64,000 bases of DNA from NCBI RefSeq assembly GCF_002891295.1, contig NZ_LGUI01000006.1:248001-312000 (forward strand), in the 5' to 3' direction. A program made the translations under genes and the position numbers. This document shows positions 17,951-25,650 of this stretch, in pieces (within the stretch, counting starts at the first letter, position 1; each line of letters starts with the position of its first letter). Under the pieces are notes generated by a model that saw nothing but the letters and a program-made list of their open reading frames with translations, was not told the DNA's origin and did no database searches. Origin of the DNA: Streptomyces eurocidicus. GTDB taxonomy: Bacteria > Actinomycetota > Actinomycetes > Streptomycetales > Streptomycetaceae.

Positions 17951-18663
17951 GGCGCGCCCCAGGCCGTGGACCGGCCGGACCGGTCGACGGCCGCGTCGAA
18001 GACGGTGAGGAGGTCCGGGGGCGGGACGCCGATCAGGAACGCCTCGCGGCCGCCGACGGCGATCTCGGCGGTGCGGTGCCGGTCCTCGAAGCCGTACCCG
18101 CCGTCGGAGAGCAGGCCGGTGAGGTGGTGCACCCGCTGGTTGGCGCTGCCGCGCAGCCCCCGGCCGTCGTCGCGGCGCCGCACGTACGGGCCGTCGACGA
18201 GGACGTCCACCTCGGCCAGCAGCCGGGGCACGCCCGGTGTCGGCGGGTGCGCCCGGAGCCGCTCCAGCCGGTGGCCGGTGAAGCAGACGACGGAGAGGCC
18301 GGGGCGCGCCCGCCGGGCGAGGCGCGCCACCTCCGCCAGCCCGCCGGCCTGTTCCATGGGTTCGCCGCCGGAGAAGGTGAGGCCGTCGACGGCCGGGTCG
18401 GCGAGGAGTTCCGCGCACAGTGCGGCGGGGGTGACCGCACGGGCCGGCACGGCGGGGATCCAGTCCGGGGACATGCAGCCGGGGCAGCTGAGGGGGCAGC
18501 CCTGGACCCAGACGGCGGACCGCCACCCGGGCCCGAGGTCGGTGGTGCCGACCCAGGTCGCCGCGACGTTGAGCGTTCCGGCCGGGTTCTCCACCGCGGG
18601 GCTACGCTCGGGCGCGCGCCGTCGTCGCACAGCGGAGTCGACCTTTTCTCGTACCCTGTCCAC
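17947..18663 (-). CDS. NrdG-like radical SAM / 4Fe-4S single-cluster protein
   Basis: The cluster-binding motif is CxxxCxxC in GCPLSCPGC (Cys56, 60, 63 from this start), followed by LTFSGGEPMEQ, the GGE motif that contacts S-adenosylmethionine. The size (~215-238 aa) and layout match the anaerobic ribonucleotide reductase activase-like group, which act as stand-alone glycyl-radical activases or undefined modifiers. No glycyl-radical enzyme is nearby, so the target is unknown. The start is uncertain: GTG 18663 (with GGGGGA 4-5 nt upstream) is chosen; GTG 18594 would begin just before the conserved LNVAATWVGTTDLGPG, and ATG 18726 is possible but poor. First gene of the operon. A radical enzyme in a Hsp70/AAA+ operon is the unexpected element. 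Confidence 0.85.
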   Translation of the reverse strand: MDRVREKVDSAVRRRRAPERSPAVENPAGTLNVAATWVGTTDLGPGWRSAVWVQGCPLSCPGCMSPDWIPAVPARAVTPAALCAELLADPAVDGLTFSGGEPMEQAGGLAEVARLARRARPGLSVVCFTGHRLERLRAHPPTPGVPRLLAEVDVLVDGPYVRRRDDGRGLRGSANQRVHHLTGLLSDGGYGFEDRHRTAEIAVGGREAFLIGVPPPDLLTVFDAAVDRSGRSTAWGAP

Positions 18664-18687
18664 TGAGTCCCCCGTACATGAGCCCCG

Positions 18688-18702
18688 GCTCGTTCGACGA
18701 GC
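18688..18702. promoter_or_regulatory. 15-bp palindrome upstream of the radical SAM operon
   Basis: GCTCGTTCGACGAGC is an exact 6+6 dyad around a TCG centre, 25 nt before the chosen start of the operon, and is followed by GTTTTCGG. It could be an operator for the minus-strand operon or a hairpin. No family assignment is possible from sequence alone. Confidence 0.45.
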
Positions 18703-18726
18703 GTTTTCGGGCTCCTCAGAATCCAC

Positions 18727-19164
18727 CTGGCCAGGGGGGCGGTCAAGGGGCGCGGAGCGGAATTCCGCACGCCCCCGGCAGCCCTTTCACGCCTGTCGCC
18801 GTCCCTCTCCGGACCCCCGGGGGAATAAGGGAGCGAAGCCGGCCCCGTACGCCTCCGGAAGATCCTCGCCCGGAGGGCGCCGGAAGGGCACCGGCCCTGC
18901 CGGGCAAGGGATTTACGGCCGCCGCTCCGATATCACGCACGAGAGGCGAATCGGCTCCGGCGGAATCGGGATTGCCTATTCCTCACAGCACTTGCGGAAC
19001 GCTCATCACATCAGCAGTTCAGATGGCGGTAATTGCCTCTTGAACCCAATTGTTTCCGCGTGCTTCACTTGGATCACCTCGTGTCCCCAAGGCGCCCAAG
19101 GTGAGACCAGAACGGCCCGGCCGGCGGCCGGGCCGCACAGCTGCGGACGCGGAGCCGGTGAGCG
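18727..19164. other. Non-coding region upstream of the MurA paralogue
   Basis: A ~440-bp stretch without a convincing gene. The first 250 bp are GC-rich with several short dyads. The last ~150 bp are much more AT-rich (GGTAATTGCCTCTTGAACCC, CAATTGTTTCCGCG) and probably carry the promoter of the plus-strand gene at 19165; a purine-rich GGTGAG site lies just before its ATG. No open frame here shows coding bias. Confidence 0.5.
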
Positions 19165-20472
19165 ATGGCGGGCATTCGGGTGGAGCACGACGGGGCACCG
19201 CTGCACGGCACGGTGCGGCTCGACGGCGGGAGGCGCGCGTTCGCCCACTCGCTGGCGTGCGCGGCACTGTGCGACCGGGGCAGGCTGACCGAGGTGCCCG
19301 ACCATGTGGACGCGCGGGCGCTGCGGGCCGCGCTGGCCCTGGTCTTCTCCCATGTGCGGTACGACCGCGCGGTCCGCGAGCTGACGTTCTCCGGGCCGGT
19401 GCGCCGGGACCGGGTGATCGTCTCGGCGGGCCTGGCGGAGCGCTCCCGCAATCTCTTCTGCCTGCTGCCCGCCCTGCTCGTCCGGGCGGCGGAGGTGGTC
19501 GTGGAGGGGGCGCCGCAGGGCTGCTGGATCGGGGCGCGCCCGGCCGACCGCCACCTCGCGATGCTCGCCCGGTTCGGGGTGCGGACCCGGTTCGCGGGCA
19601 CCACGACGGTCCTCTCCTGGCCCCGCCGGGTGCCGGCCCGGGTGGTGTTCGAACGCCCCACGGTGGCGGGGACCGTCCTCGCGCTCGCCGCCGCGGCCGC
19701 GACGCCCGGGCGCAGCACCGTGCTCGGCGCCTCCGTGGAGCCTTCCTGCGGGGAGCAGCTGGCGTGCCTGCGCGCCATGGGGGCGCGCGTCGAGGGCGAT
19801 CCGCCCGGGGTGGAGATCGCCGGGGCGGGCGGGTACGCGCGGGTCGGCTGGGCGATCGCGCCCGACCGGGCGCACGCGGTCACCTATCTGACGGCGGGCC
19901 TCCTCACCCGGGGCGAGGTGACGGTGACCGGCTCGGGGCCGCTGCGGATCCCCCGCTTCGTGGAGTTCCTCCGGGACGTCGGTGCCCGGGTCACCGAGCG
20001 GTCGCACAGCCTGACGGCGGGGTTCCCGGCGGCGGGGGCGCTGCGCCCGGCCCGGGTGCGGGCGGGCGCCGAGCCGGGGTTCAGCGGCGACTGGGTGGCC
20101 TTCGCCTCGCTGCTGCTGGCGATGCGCTCGCGCGGCGGGAGCACGGTCGGCGGCGACGTGCCCGTACGGCGGTTCGACTACGTCGGCAATCTGGCGCCGC
20201 TCGGGCTGGACGGGGTGCGGCTGCGGACGGCCGAGCGGTACGGGCGCGCGGTGGCCCTCGCCGACATCCGGCCGAACAGCAGGGCCGCCCTGCGCGGTGG
20301 TGACCTGGGCGGTTGCGCGGACTCCCGGGGCAGTGCGGCGCTGCTGCTCGCGGCCCTGACCGCGGAGGGGCCGTGCGTGCTGCGGGACGACTTCCCGCTG
20401 CGGCGCGGCTACACCGATCTGCCGCGCGGTCTGACGGGGCTGGGCGTGAAGTGGATCGGGGACGCGCCCTGA
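19165..20472 (+). CDS. MurA-family enolpyruvyl transferase paralogue
   Basis: A 435-aa protein with the EPT fold. It keeps the catalytic-site cysteine in GCWIGARPADRH (Cys120, equivalent to MurA Cys115), a conserved Asp (FSGDW, Asp309, like Asp305) and the distal Arg (SRGSAALLLA, Arg388, like Arg397), plus the terminal LRRGYTDLPRGLTGLGVKWI. However, the conserved Lys-Asn pair that binds UDP-GlcNAc/PEP in MurA (SGAKNAALP) reads DGGRRAFAH here, so the substrate or activity may differ. MurA makes UDP-GlcNAc enolpyruvate for peptidoglycan; an acceptor other than UDP-GlcNAc is possible. It is a single-gene unit, not in a mur cluster, and is followed by a hairpin. Confidence 0.85.
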   Translation: MAGIRVEHDGAPLHGTVRLDGGRRAFAHSLACAALCDRGRLTEVPDHVDARALRAALALVFSHVRYDRAVRELTFSGPVRRDRVIVSAGLAERSRNLFCLLPALLVRAAEVVVEGAPQGCWIGARPADRHLAMLARFGVRTRFAGTTTVLSWPRRVPARVVFERPTVAGTVLALAAAAATPGRSTVLGASVEPSCGEQLACLRAMGARVEGDPPGVEIAGAGGYARVGWAIAPDRAHAVTYLTAGLLTRGEVTVTGSGPLRIPRFVEFLRDVGARVTERSHSLTAGFPAAGALRPARVRAGAEPGFSGDWVAFASLLLAMRSRGGSTVGGDVPVRRFDYVGNLAPLGLDGVRLRTAERYGRAVALADIRPNSRAALRGGDLGGCADSRGSAALLLAALTAEGPCVLRDDFPLRRGYTDLPRGLTGLGVKWIGDAP

Positions 20473-20524
20473 GCGGAGCGGCGGCCGGGCGGCGCGTCCC
20501 GGGCGCCCCCGGAAAACAAAGAAA

Positions 20525-20549
20525 CCCCGGACCGTATTGACGGCCGGGG
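20525..20549 (+). terminator. Stem-loop after the MurA paralogue
   Basis: CCCCGG-A-CCGT-ATTG-ACGG-CCGGGG forms a 10-bp stem with one bulged A, 53 nt after the stop. It lacks a long T-run, usual for streptomycete terminators. Confidence 0.65.
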
Positions 20550-20581
20550 CATTGCATTGTGTACATTGGATATTTCCATGT

Positions 20582-20597
20582 CTTACGTCAACGCAAG
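20582..20597. promoter_or_regulatory. Imperfect palindrome upstream of helR-like gene
   Basis: CTTACGTCAACGCAAG reads CTTnCGTnnACGnAAG on both strands (12 of 16 positions symmetric), 46 nt before the TTG start of the HelR-like gene, in an AT-richer promoter stretch. HelR genes are known to be induced by rifamycins through a rifamycin-associated element; whether this palindrome matches the published element needs direct comparison, because I cannot recall the consensus reliably. Confidence 0.5.
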
Positions 20598-20643
20598 CCA
20601 TGGGGAAGCTTTATGAGGCCATCATATCCGGGCGGGAGTCGAA

Positions 20644-22908
20644 TTGTCAAACAGGGAAATGCGGCAGGAGCAGGAATTCATCGATCTGCTCCACGAGCGC
20701 CTCGCCGAACTGCGCACGGGGGCGGAGGCGGCGATGAAGGCCGCCCTCGCGCCGGGCGGCACCACCTTCCAGGCCCGGCTGGAGCGCGATGTGCTGGTGG
20801 CCGAGCAGTCCGGGCTGCTCGCCGCCTTCGACGCCGGGGAGAACGGGCTCTGCTTCGGCCGGCTGGTCTTCCGGGACGGCGCCGACCACCACATCGGCCG
20901 CATCGGCATCCGGCGTGACGACGCCGACCGCACCCCGCTGGTCCTGGACTGGCGGGCCGAGGTCGCGCGCCCCTTCTACCTCGCCACCGGGCACACCCCC
21001 ATGGGGCTGCGCCGCCGGCGGCACATCGGCACCGAGGGCCGGCGGGTCACCACCCTGCACGACGAGATCCTGGACCTCACCGACACCGACCGCACCGGGC
21101 ACGAGGGCGCCGACGCGGACGCCGTGCTGCTCGCCGCCCTGGACTCGGCCCGTACCGGCCGGATGCACGACATCGTGCAGACCATCCAGGCCGAGCAGGA
21201 CCGGATCATCCGCGCCCCGCACCGGGGGGTGCTCGTGGTGGAGGGCGGCCCCGGCACCGGGAAGACCGTCGTCGCCCTGCACCGGGCCGCGTATCTGCTC
21301 TACGCGCACCGGGAGCAGCTGGCCCGGCGGGCCGTGCTGATCGTCGGGCCCAACCCCGCGTTCCTCGGCTACATCGGCGAGGTGCTGCCCTCGCTGGGCG
21401 AGACGGGCGTCCTGCTCGCCACGCCCGGGGAGCTGTTCCCCGGGGTGACGGCCACGGGGACCGACACCCCGGCGGCCGCGGCGGTCAAGGGCGGCCTCGC
21501 CATGGCCACGGCCCTGGCCCGCTCCGTCGAGGACCGGCAGACCCTCCCGGAGCCCGCGCGCGTCATCCCCCACGAGGACGGCGAGCTGCTGCTGGACGCG
21601 GAGACCGCGGCCGAGGCCCGCCGCCGGGCCCGGGGCACCGGGCTCCCGCACAACCTCGCGCGCCCCTACTTCGCCTTCCACGTCATCGACGCCCTCACCG
21701 CCCAACTGGCCGACAGGCTGGGCGCGGACCCGTACGGCGGGCCGAACTTCCTCGGACCCGACGACGTGGCCCAGCTCGGCAAGGCGATCGCGGTCAGCCG
21801 TGAAGTGCACGCCGCCGTCGAGGAGCTGTGGCCCGCCCTCACACCGCACGAGCTGGTCGCCGGCTTCCTCGCCGACCCCGTGCACCTCCCGGAGGCCGAC
21901 GCGGACGCGATCCGCCGCACGGGCGGCGCGTGGACGCCCGCCGACGTGCCGCTGCTGGACGAGGCGGCCGAGTTGCTCGGCGAGGACGACTCGGCGGCCC
22001 GCGCCAAGGCGGAGGCCGAGCGGCAGGAGCGGATCCGGTACGCGCAGGGCGTGCTGGACCTCTCCTACGGCTCCCGCACCCAGGAGTTCGACGACAAGGA
22101 GGACGAGGACTCGGAGGTGCTGGGCGCGCACGACCTGGTCGACGCCGAGCGGCTCGCCGACCGGCACGAGGAGGCCGACCACCGCACCGCCGCCGAGCGC
22201 GCCGCCGCCGACCGCACCTGGGCCTTCGGGCACATCATCGTCGACGAGGCGCAGGAGCTGTCCGCGATGGCGTGGCGGCTGCTGATGCGCCGCTGCCCGA
22301 CGCGGTCGATGACGCTGGTCGGCGACCCGGCGCAGACCTCCGAGCCGGGCGGCTGCGGCGCGTGGGCCCCGGTCCTCCAGCCGTACGTCGGCGACCGCTG
22401 GGAGCATGTCCGGCTCGGCGTCAACTACCGCACGCCGGCCCGGATCATGGAGCTCGCGGCGGGGGTGCTGCGGTCGGCGGACCCGTCCTTCGCCCCGCCC
22501 CGCTCGGTGCGCGAGACGGACGCGCTGCCCTGGGCGGAGCGCACCGGCGACCTGCCCGGCGCGGTCGCCGCCGCGGTGGCGCGCGAACTCCACGCGGAGG
22601 GCCGCCTCGCGGTGATCGCTCCCCGCGCCCACCACCCGGCGCTCGTGCCCGCCCTCCCCACCGCCTCCACCGGCCCGGTCCCCGATCTGACCAGCCCGGT
22701 GGTGCTGCTCGACCCCCGGCAGGCGAAGGGCCTGGAGTTCGACACGGTGATCGTGGTGGAACCGGCGGAGTTCGGCCTGAGCGACCTCTACGTCGCGCTG
22801 ACCCGGGCCACGCAACGCCTGGGCATGGTGCACACGGGGGCGCTGCCGCCGGGCCTGGAAGGGTGCGCGGGCGTGCCGGCGGGCGGGGGCGGCGTGGCCC
22901 TGGGCTAG
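20644..22908 (+). CDS. helR: HelR/HelD-like RNA polymerase recycling ATPase
   Basis: A 754-aa superfamily-1-type ATPase: Walker A GGPGTGKT (201-208), helicase motif II as IIVDEAQEL, motif III VGDPAQ and a late QAKGLEFDTV with VALTRATQRLG. The N-terminal helical arm (MRQEQEFIDLLHERLAELR) is what HelD/HelR proteins insert into the RNA polymerase channel. The length and FGRLVFRDGADHHIGRIGIRR-type opening resemble HelR, which displaces rifamycins and rescues stalled polymerase. The TTG at 20644 is chosen because GGGAG ends 6 nt before it; ATG 20659 is the alternative. The protein acts in the cytoplasm on stalled transcription complexes. A HelD of more general type cannot be excluded. Confidence 0.82.
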   Translation: MSNREMRQEQEFIDLLHERLAELRTGAEAAMKAALAPGGTTFQARLERDVLVAEQSGLLAAFDAGENGLCFGRLVFRDGADHHIGRIGIRRDDADRTPLVLDWRAEVARPFYLATGHTPMGLRRRRHIGTEGRRVTTLHDEILDLTDTDRTGHEGADADAVLLAALDSARTGRMHDIVQTIQAEQDRIIRAPHRGVLVVEGGPGTGKTVVALHRAAYLLYAHREQLARRAVLIVGPNPAFLGYIGEVLPSLGETGVLLATPGELFPGVTATGTDTPAAAAVKGGLAMATALARSVEDRQTLPEPARVIPHEDGELLLDAETAAEARRRARGTGLPHNLARPYFAFHVIDALTAQLADRLGADPYGGPNFLGPDDVAQLGKAIAVSREVHAAVEELWPALTPHELVAGFLADPVHLPEADADAIRRTGGAWTPADVPLLDEAAELLGEDDSAARAKAEAERQERIRYAQGVLDLSYGSRTQEFDDKEDEDSEVLGAHDLVDAERLADRHEEADHRTAAERAAADRTWAFGHIIVDEAQELSAMAWRLLMRRCPTRSMTLVGDPAQTSEPGGCGAWAPVLQPYVGDRWEHVRLGVNYRTPARIMELAAGVLRSADPSFAPPRSVRETDALPWAERTGDLPGAVAAAVARELHAEGRLAVIAPRAHHPALVPALPTASTGPVPDLTSPVVLLDPRQAKGLEFDTVIVVEPAEFGLSDLYVALTRATQRLGMVHTGALPPGLEGCAGVPAGGGGVALG

Positions 22909-23027
22909 GCCGGGGCCGGGACTCCTCGCCCCGGCCGCCGGTCCGCCCGGCGGCCGCGGGGCGCCCGGGAGGGGCCGGGTAGGGGAAAAGCCCCGCCGGG
23001 CCCCGCCGATGGCTGTACGTTCCCCCC

Positions 23028-24368
23028 ATGCTCGCGCGCTCCCGAATCGTCGCGCCGCCCGGATGGAGCCGCTGGCTCGTCCCGCCCGCCGCGCTGTCCG
23101 TTCATCTCGCCATCGGCCAGGCGTACGCCTGGAGTGTGTTCAAGCCGCCGCTGGAGTCGTCGCTGGGCCTGTCGGGCACGGCGTCGGCGCTGCCGTTCCA
23201 GGTGGCGATCGTGATGCTGGGGCTCTCGGCCGCGTTCGGCGGCACGCTGGTGGAGCGGAACGGGCCGCGGTGGGCGATGGCCGTGTCGGCGGTCTGCTTC
23301 TCGTCCGGGTTCCTGGTGGCCGCGCTCGGGGCGGCGACGCGTCAGTACTGGCTCGTCGTGCTCGGGTACGGCTTCATCGGGGGCGTCGGCCTGGGCATCG
23401 GGTACATCTCACCGGTGTCCACCCTGATCAGGTGGTTCCCGGACCGGCCGGGCATGGCGACCGGCATCGCCATCATGGGCTTCGGCGGCGGCGCCCTCAT
23501 CGCGTCGCCCTGGTCGGCCGAGCTGCTGGACGCGTTCGGCCGGGGCACGCCGGGCATCGCGCGGACGTTCCTCGTGATGGGGGTCGCGTACGCGGTGTTC
23601 ATGACGCTCGGCGTCCTGCTGGTCCGGGTGCCGCCCGACGCACCGCCACCGGACGCACCCCGCCCGGCCGCCGCCACCGTCCGGGTGTCCGCCCACCGCG
23701 CCCTGCGCACCCCGCAGTTCTGGTGCCTGTGGGTGGTCCTCTGCACCAATGTCACGGCGGGCATCGGCATCCTGGAGAAGGCCGCGCCGATGATCACCGA
23801 CTTCTTCGCCGGTACCTCCGCCCCCGTCGGGGCCGCCGCGGCGGCGGGTTTCGTCGGCCTGCTCTCGCTCGCCAACATGCTCGGCCGGATCGTCTGGTCC
23901 TCCGTCTCCGACCTCGCCGGCCGGAAGAACGTCTACCGCCTCTACCTCGGCGCGGGCGCCCTGATGTATCTGGTGATCGCCCTGGTCGGCGACGGTTCCA
24001 AGGCCGTGTTCATCACCTGCGCGGCCGTCATCCTCTCCTTCTACGGCGGCGGCTTCGCCACCGTCCCCGCCTACCTCAAGGACCTCTTCGGCACGTACCA
24101 GGTGGGCGCGGTCCACGGGCGGCTGCTGACCGCGTGGTCGACCGCCGGGATCCTCGGGCCGCTGATCGTCAACGCGGTCGCCGACGCCGGGAAGTCCGCG
24201 GGCCGGACCGGCGCCGACCTCTACACCACGTCGTTCTTCATCATGATCGGGCTGCTGACGGTGGGCTTCGTCGCGAACGAGCTGGTGCGCCCCGTGCATC
24301 CCCGCCACCACGAACCGCCGCCGGAGGAGGAGCCGGCCGCCGTGCCGGAGAAGGGAGCGGCCCCGTGA
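23028..24368 (+). CDS. OFA-type MFS transporter
   Basis: A 446-aa integral membrane protein with 12 predicted segments. The GYGFIGGVGLGIGYISPVST block and the FEGNGP-like loop (VERNGPRWAM) are typical of the oxalate/formate antiporter group. The substrate cannot be deduced; OFA members move oxalate, formate, nitrate-like or monocarboxylate anions. The charged C-terminal tail (EPPPEEEPAAVPEKGAAP) overlaps the start of the following small gene in GTGA, a strong sign that the two proteins are made together. No RBS is obvious immediately before ATG 23028. Confidence 0.85.
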   Translation: MLARSRIVAPPGWSRWLVPPAALSVHLAIGQAYAWSVFKPPLESSLGLSGTASALPFQVAIVMLGLSAAFGGTLVERNGPRWAMAVSAVCFSSGFLVAALGAATRQYWLVVLGYGFIGGVGLGIGYISPVSTLIRWFPDRPGMATGIAIMGFGGGALIASPWSAELLDAFGRGTPGIARTFLVMGVAYAVFMTLGVLLVRVPPDAPPPDAPRPAAATVRVSAHRALRTPQFWCLWVVLCTNVTAGIGILEKAAPMITDFFAGTSAPVGAAAAAGFVGLLSLANMLGRIVWSSVSDLAGRKNVYRLYLGAGALMYLVIALVGDGSKAVFITCAAVILSFYGGGFATVPAYLKDLFGTYQVGAVHGRLLTAWSTAGILGPLIVNAVADAGKSAGRTGADLYTTSFFIMIGLLTVGFVANELVRPVHPRHHEPPPEEEPAAVPEKGAAP

Positions 24369-24478
24369 CGGGCTCGCGCAAGGCACTGCTCGTGTTCTGC
24401 TGGCTGTGGGTGGGGGCGCCGTTCGCCTACGGCGTGTACGAACTCACGCTCAGGCTGCGGCAGTTGTTCACCGGCTGA
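24365..24478 (+). CDS. Small membrane partner of the MFS transporter (37 aa)
   Basis: GTG 24365 overlaps the transporter stop in GTGA. The product is basic at the N-terminus (MTGSRKALL), has one hydrophobic segment (LLVFCWLWVGAPFAYGVYEL) and a short amphipathic tail ending LRQLFTG. Streptomycete OFA transporters are often followed by such a peptide, annotated as an MFS small subunit. It probably binds or stabilises the transporter; the function is not established. Easily missed because of its length. Confidence 0.75.
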   Translation: MTGSRKALLVFCWLWVGAPFAYGVYELTLRLRQLFTG

Positions 24479-24495
24479 GCGCCCCCGCCCACCGG

Positions 24496-25632
24496 TCACA
24501 GCACCGCCGGCACCGGCCGCTGGTCCGGCCCGTCGTACGCGCCGAGGGGGCGGATCAGGGCGTTGTGGTCGAGCTGTTCGGTGATGTGGGCGGTCCAGCC
24601 GGTGATGCGGCTCATCACGAAGATGGGGGTGAACGCGGGGATGTCGAAGCCCATCAGGTGATAGGCGAGACCGGCCGGGTAGTCGAGGTTGGGGTGGATG
24701 CCCTTGCGCCGGAGCACGGCGTCGCGCAGGGCCGAGTGCAGCGCGGCCAGCCGGGCCGCCTCGGGGCCGCCGGTGTGCGCCACGAGCCGGTCGGTGGCCG
24801 CCTGCATGAGCGGCACCCGGGAGTCGCCGTCCCGGTAGACCCGGTGGCCGAAGCCCATGATCCTGCGCTGGGCGGCCAGGGCCCCGTCCAGCCACTCCTC
24901 GACCCGCTCCGGGTCGCCGATCTCCCCGAGCATCCGCATCACGGCCTCGTTGGCGCCGCCGTGCAGGGGGCCCTTGAGCGCGCCGACGGCCGCGGTGACG
25001 GCGCTGTAGAGGTCGGAGAGGGTGGAGGTGACGACCCGGGCGGTGAAGGTCGAGGCGTTGAAGCTGTGCTCGGCGTACAGGATGAGCGAGACCTCGAAGC
25101 AGCGGACGATCTCGCGGTCCGGCACCTCGCCGAAGCACATGTGGAAGAAGTTCTCGGCGAGGCCGAGCGAGGGGTCGGGCTGGACCGGCGGGAGGCCGCG
25201 CCGGCGCCGGTGGTCGGCGGCCACCACGACGGGCAGCTTGGCCAGCAGCGTGAGCGACTTGGCGCGGTTCGCGGCCGGGCTGCCGTCGTCCTCGGTGGGG
25301 TCCTCGGCGCCGAGGAGGCTCACGGCGGTGCGCAGCACGTCCATGGGGTGGCAGGTCCCGGGCAGCCGGGTCAGCAGCTCGGCGGTGCCCCGGCCCAGCG
25401 GGCGCAGGGCCCGCTCGCGGGCGCGGAAGTCGGCCAGCTGCTCCGGGCCGGGCAGCTCGCCGTGCCACAGGAGGTACGCGACCTCCTCGAACGACCGGTG
25501 GGCGGCGAGCTCCTGCACGGCGTAGCCGCGGTAGGTCAGCGAGTTGGTCCGCTGGATCACGGTGGAGATGGCGGTGGTGTCGACGACGACACCGGCCAGT
25601 CCCCGGTGGATGCCGGACGGGGTGACGGACAT
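24496..25632 (-). CDS. prpC: 2-methylcitrate synthase/citrate synthase
   Basis: A 378-aa type II citrate synthase-fold enzyme that condenses propionyl-CoA (or acetyl-CoA) with oxaloacetate. Visible catalytic blocks are HSFNASTFTAR with its His, LHGGANEAV with the second His, and FGHRVYRDGDSR followed later by NLDYPAGL. It is the third gene of a prpD-prpB-prpC operon, 18 nt after prpB, and this context favours 2-methylcitrate synthase over housekeeping citrate synthase. ATG 25632 begins the conserved SGIHRGLAGVVVDTTAIS. Cytoplasmic; likely induced on propionate through the divergent regulator. Confidence 0.93.
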   Translation of the reverse strand: MSVTPSGIHRGLAGVVVDTTAISTVIQRTNSLTYRGYAVQELAAHRSFEEVAYLLWHGELPGPEQLADFRARERALRPLGRGTAELLTRLPGTCHPMDVLRTAVSLLGAEDPTEDDGSPAANRAKSLTLLAKLPVVVAADHRRRRGLPPVQPDPSLGLAENFFHMCFGEVPDREIVRCFEVSLILYAEHSFNASTFTARVVTSTLSDLYSAVTAAVGALKGPLHGGANEAVMRMLGEIGDPERVEEWLDGALAAQRRIMGFGHRVYRDGDSRVPLMQAATDRLVAHTGGPEAARLAALHSALRDAVLRRKGIHPNLDYPAGLAYHLMGFDIPAFTPIFVMSRITGWTAHITEQLDHNALIRPLGAYDGPDQRPVPAVL

Positions 25633-25650
25633 GGTGTGCCCTTCTGTGGG

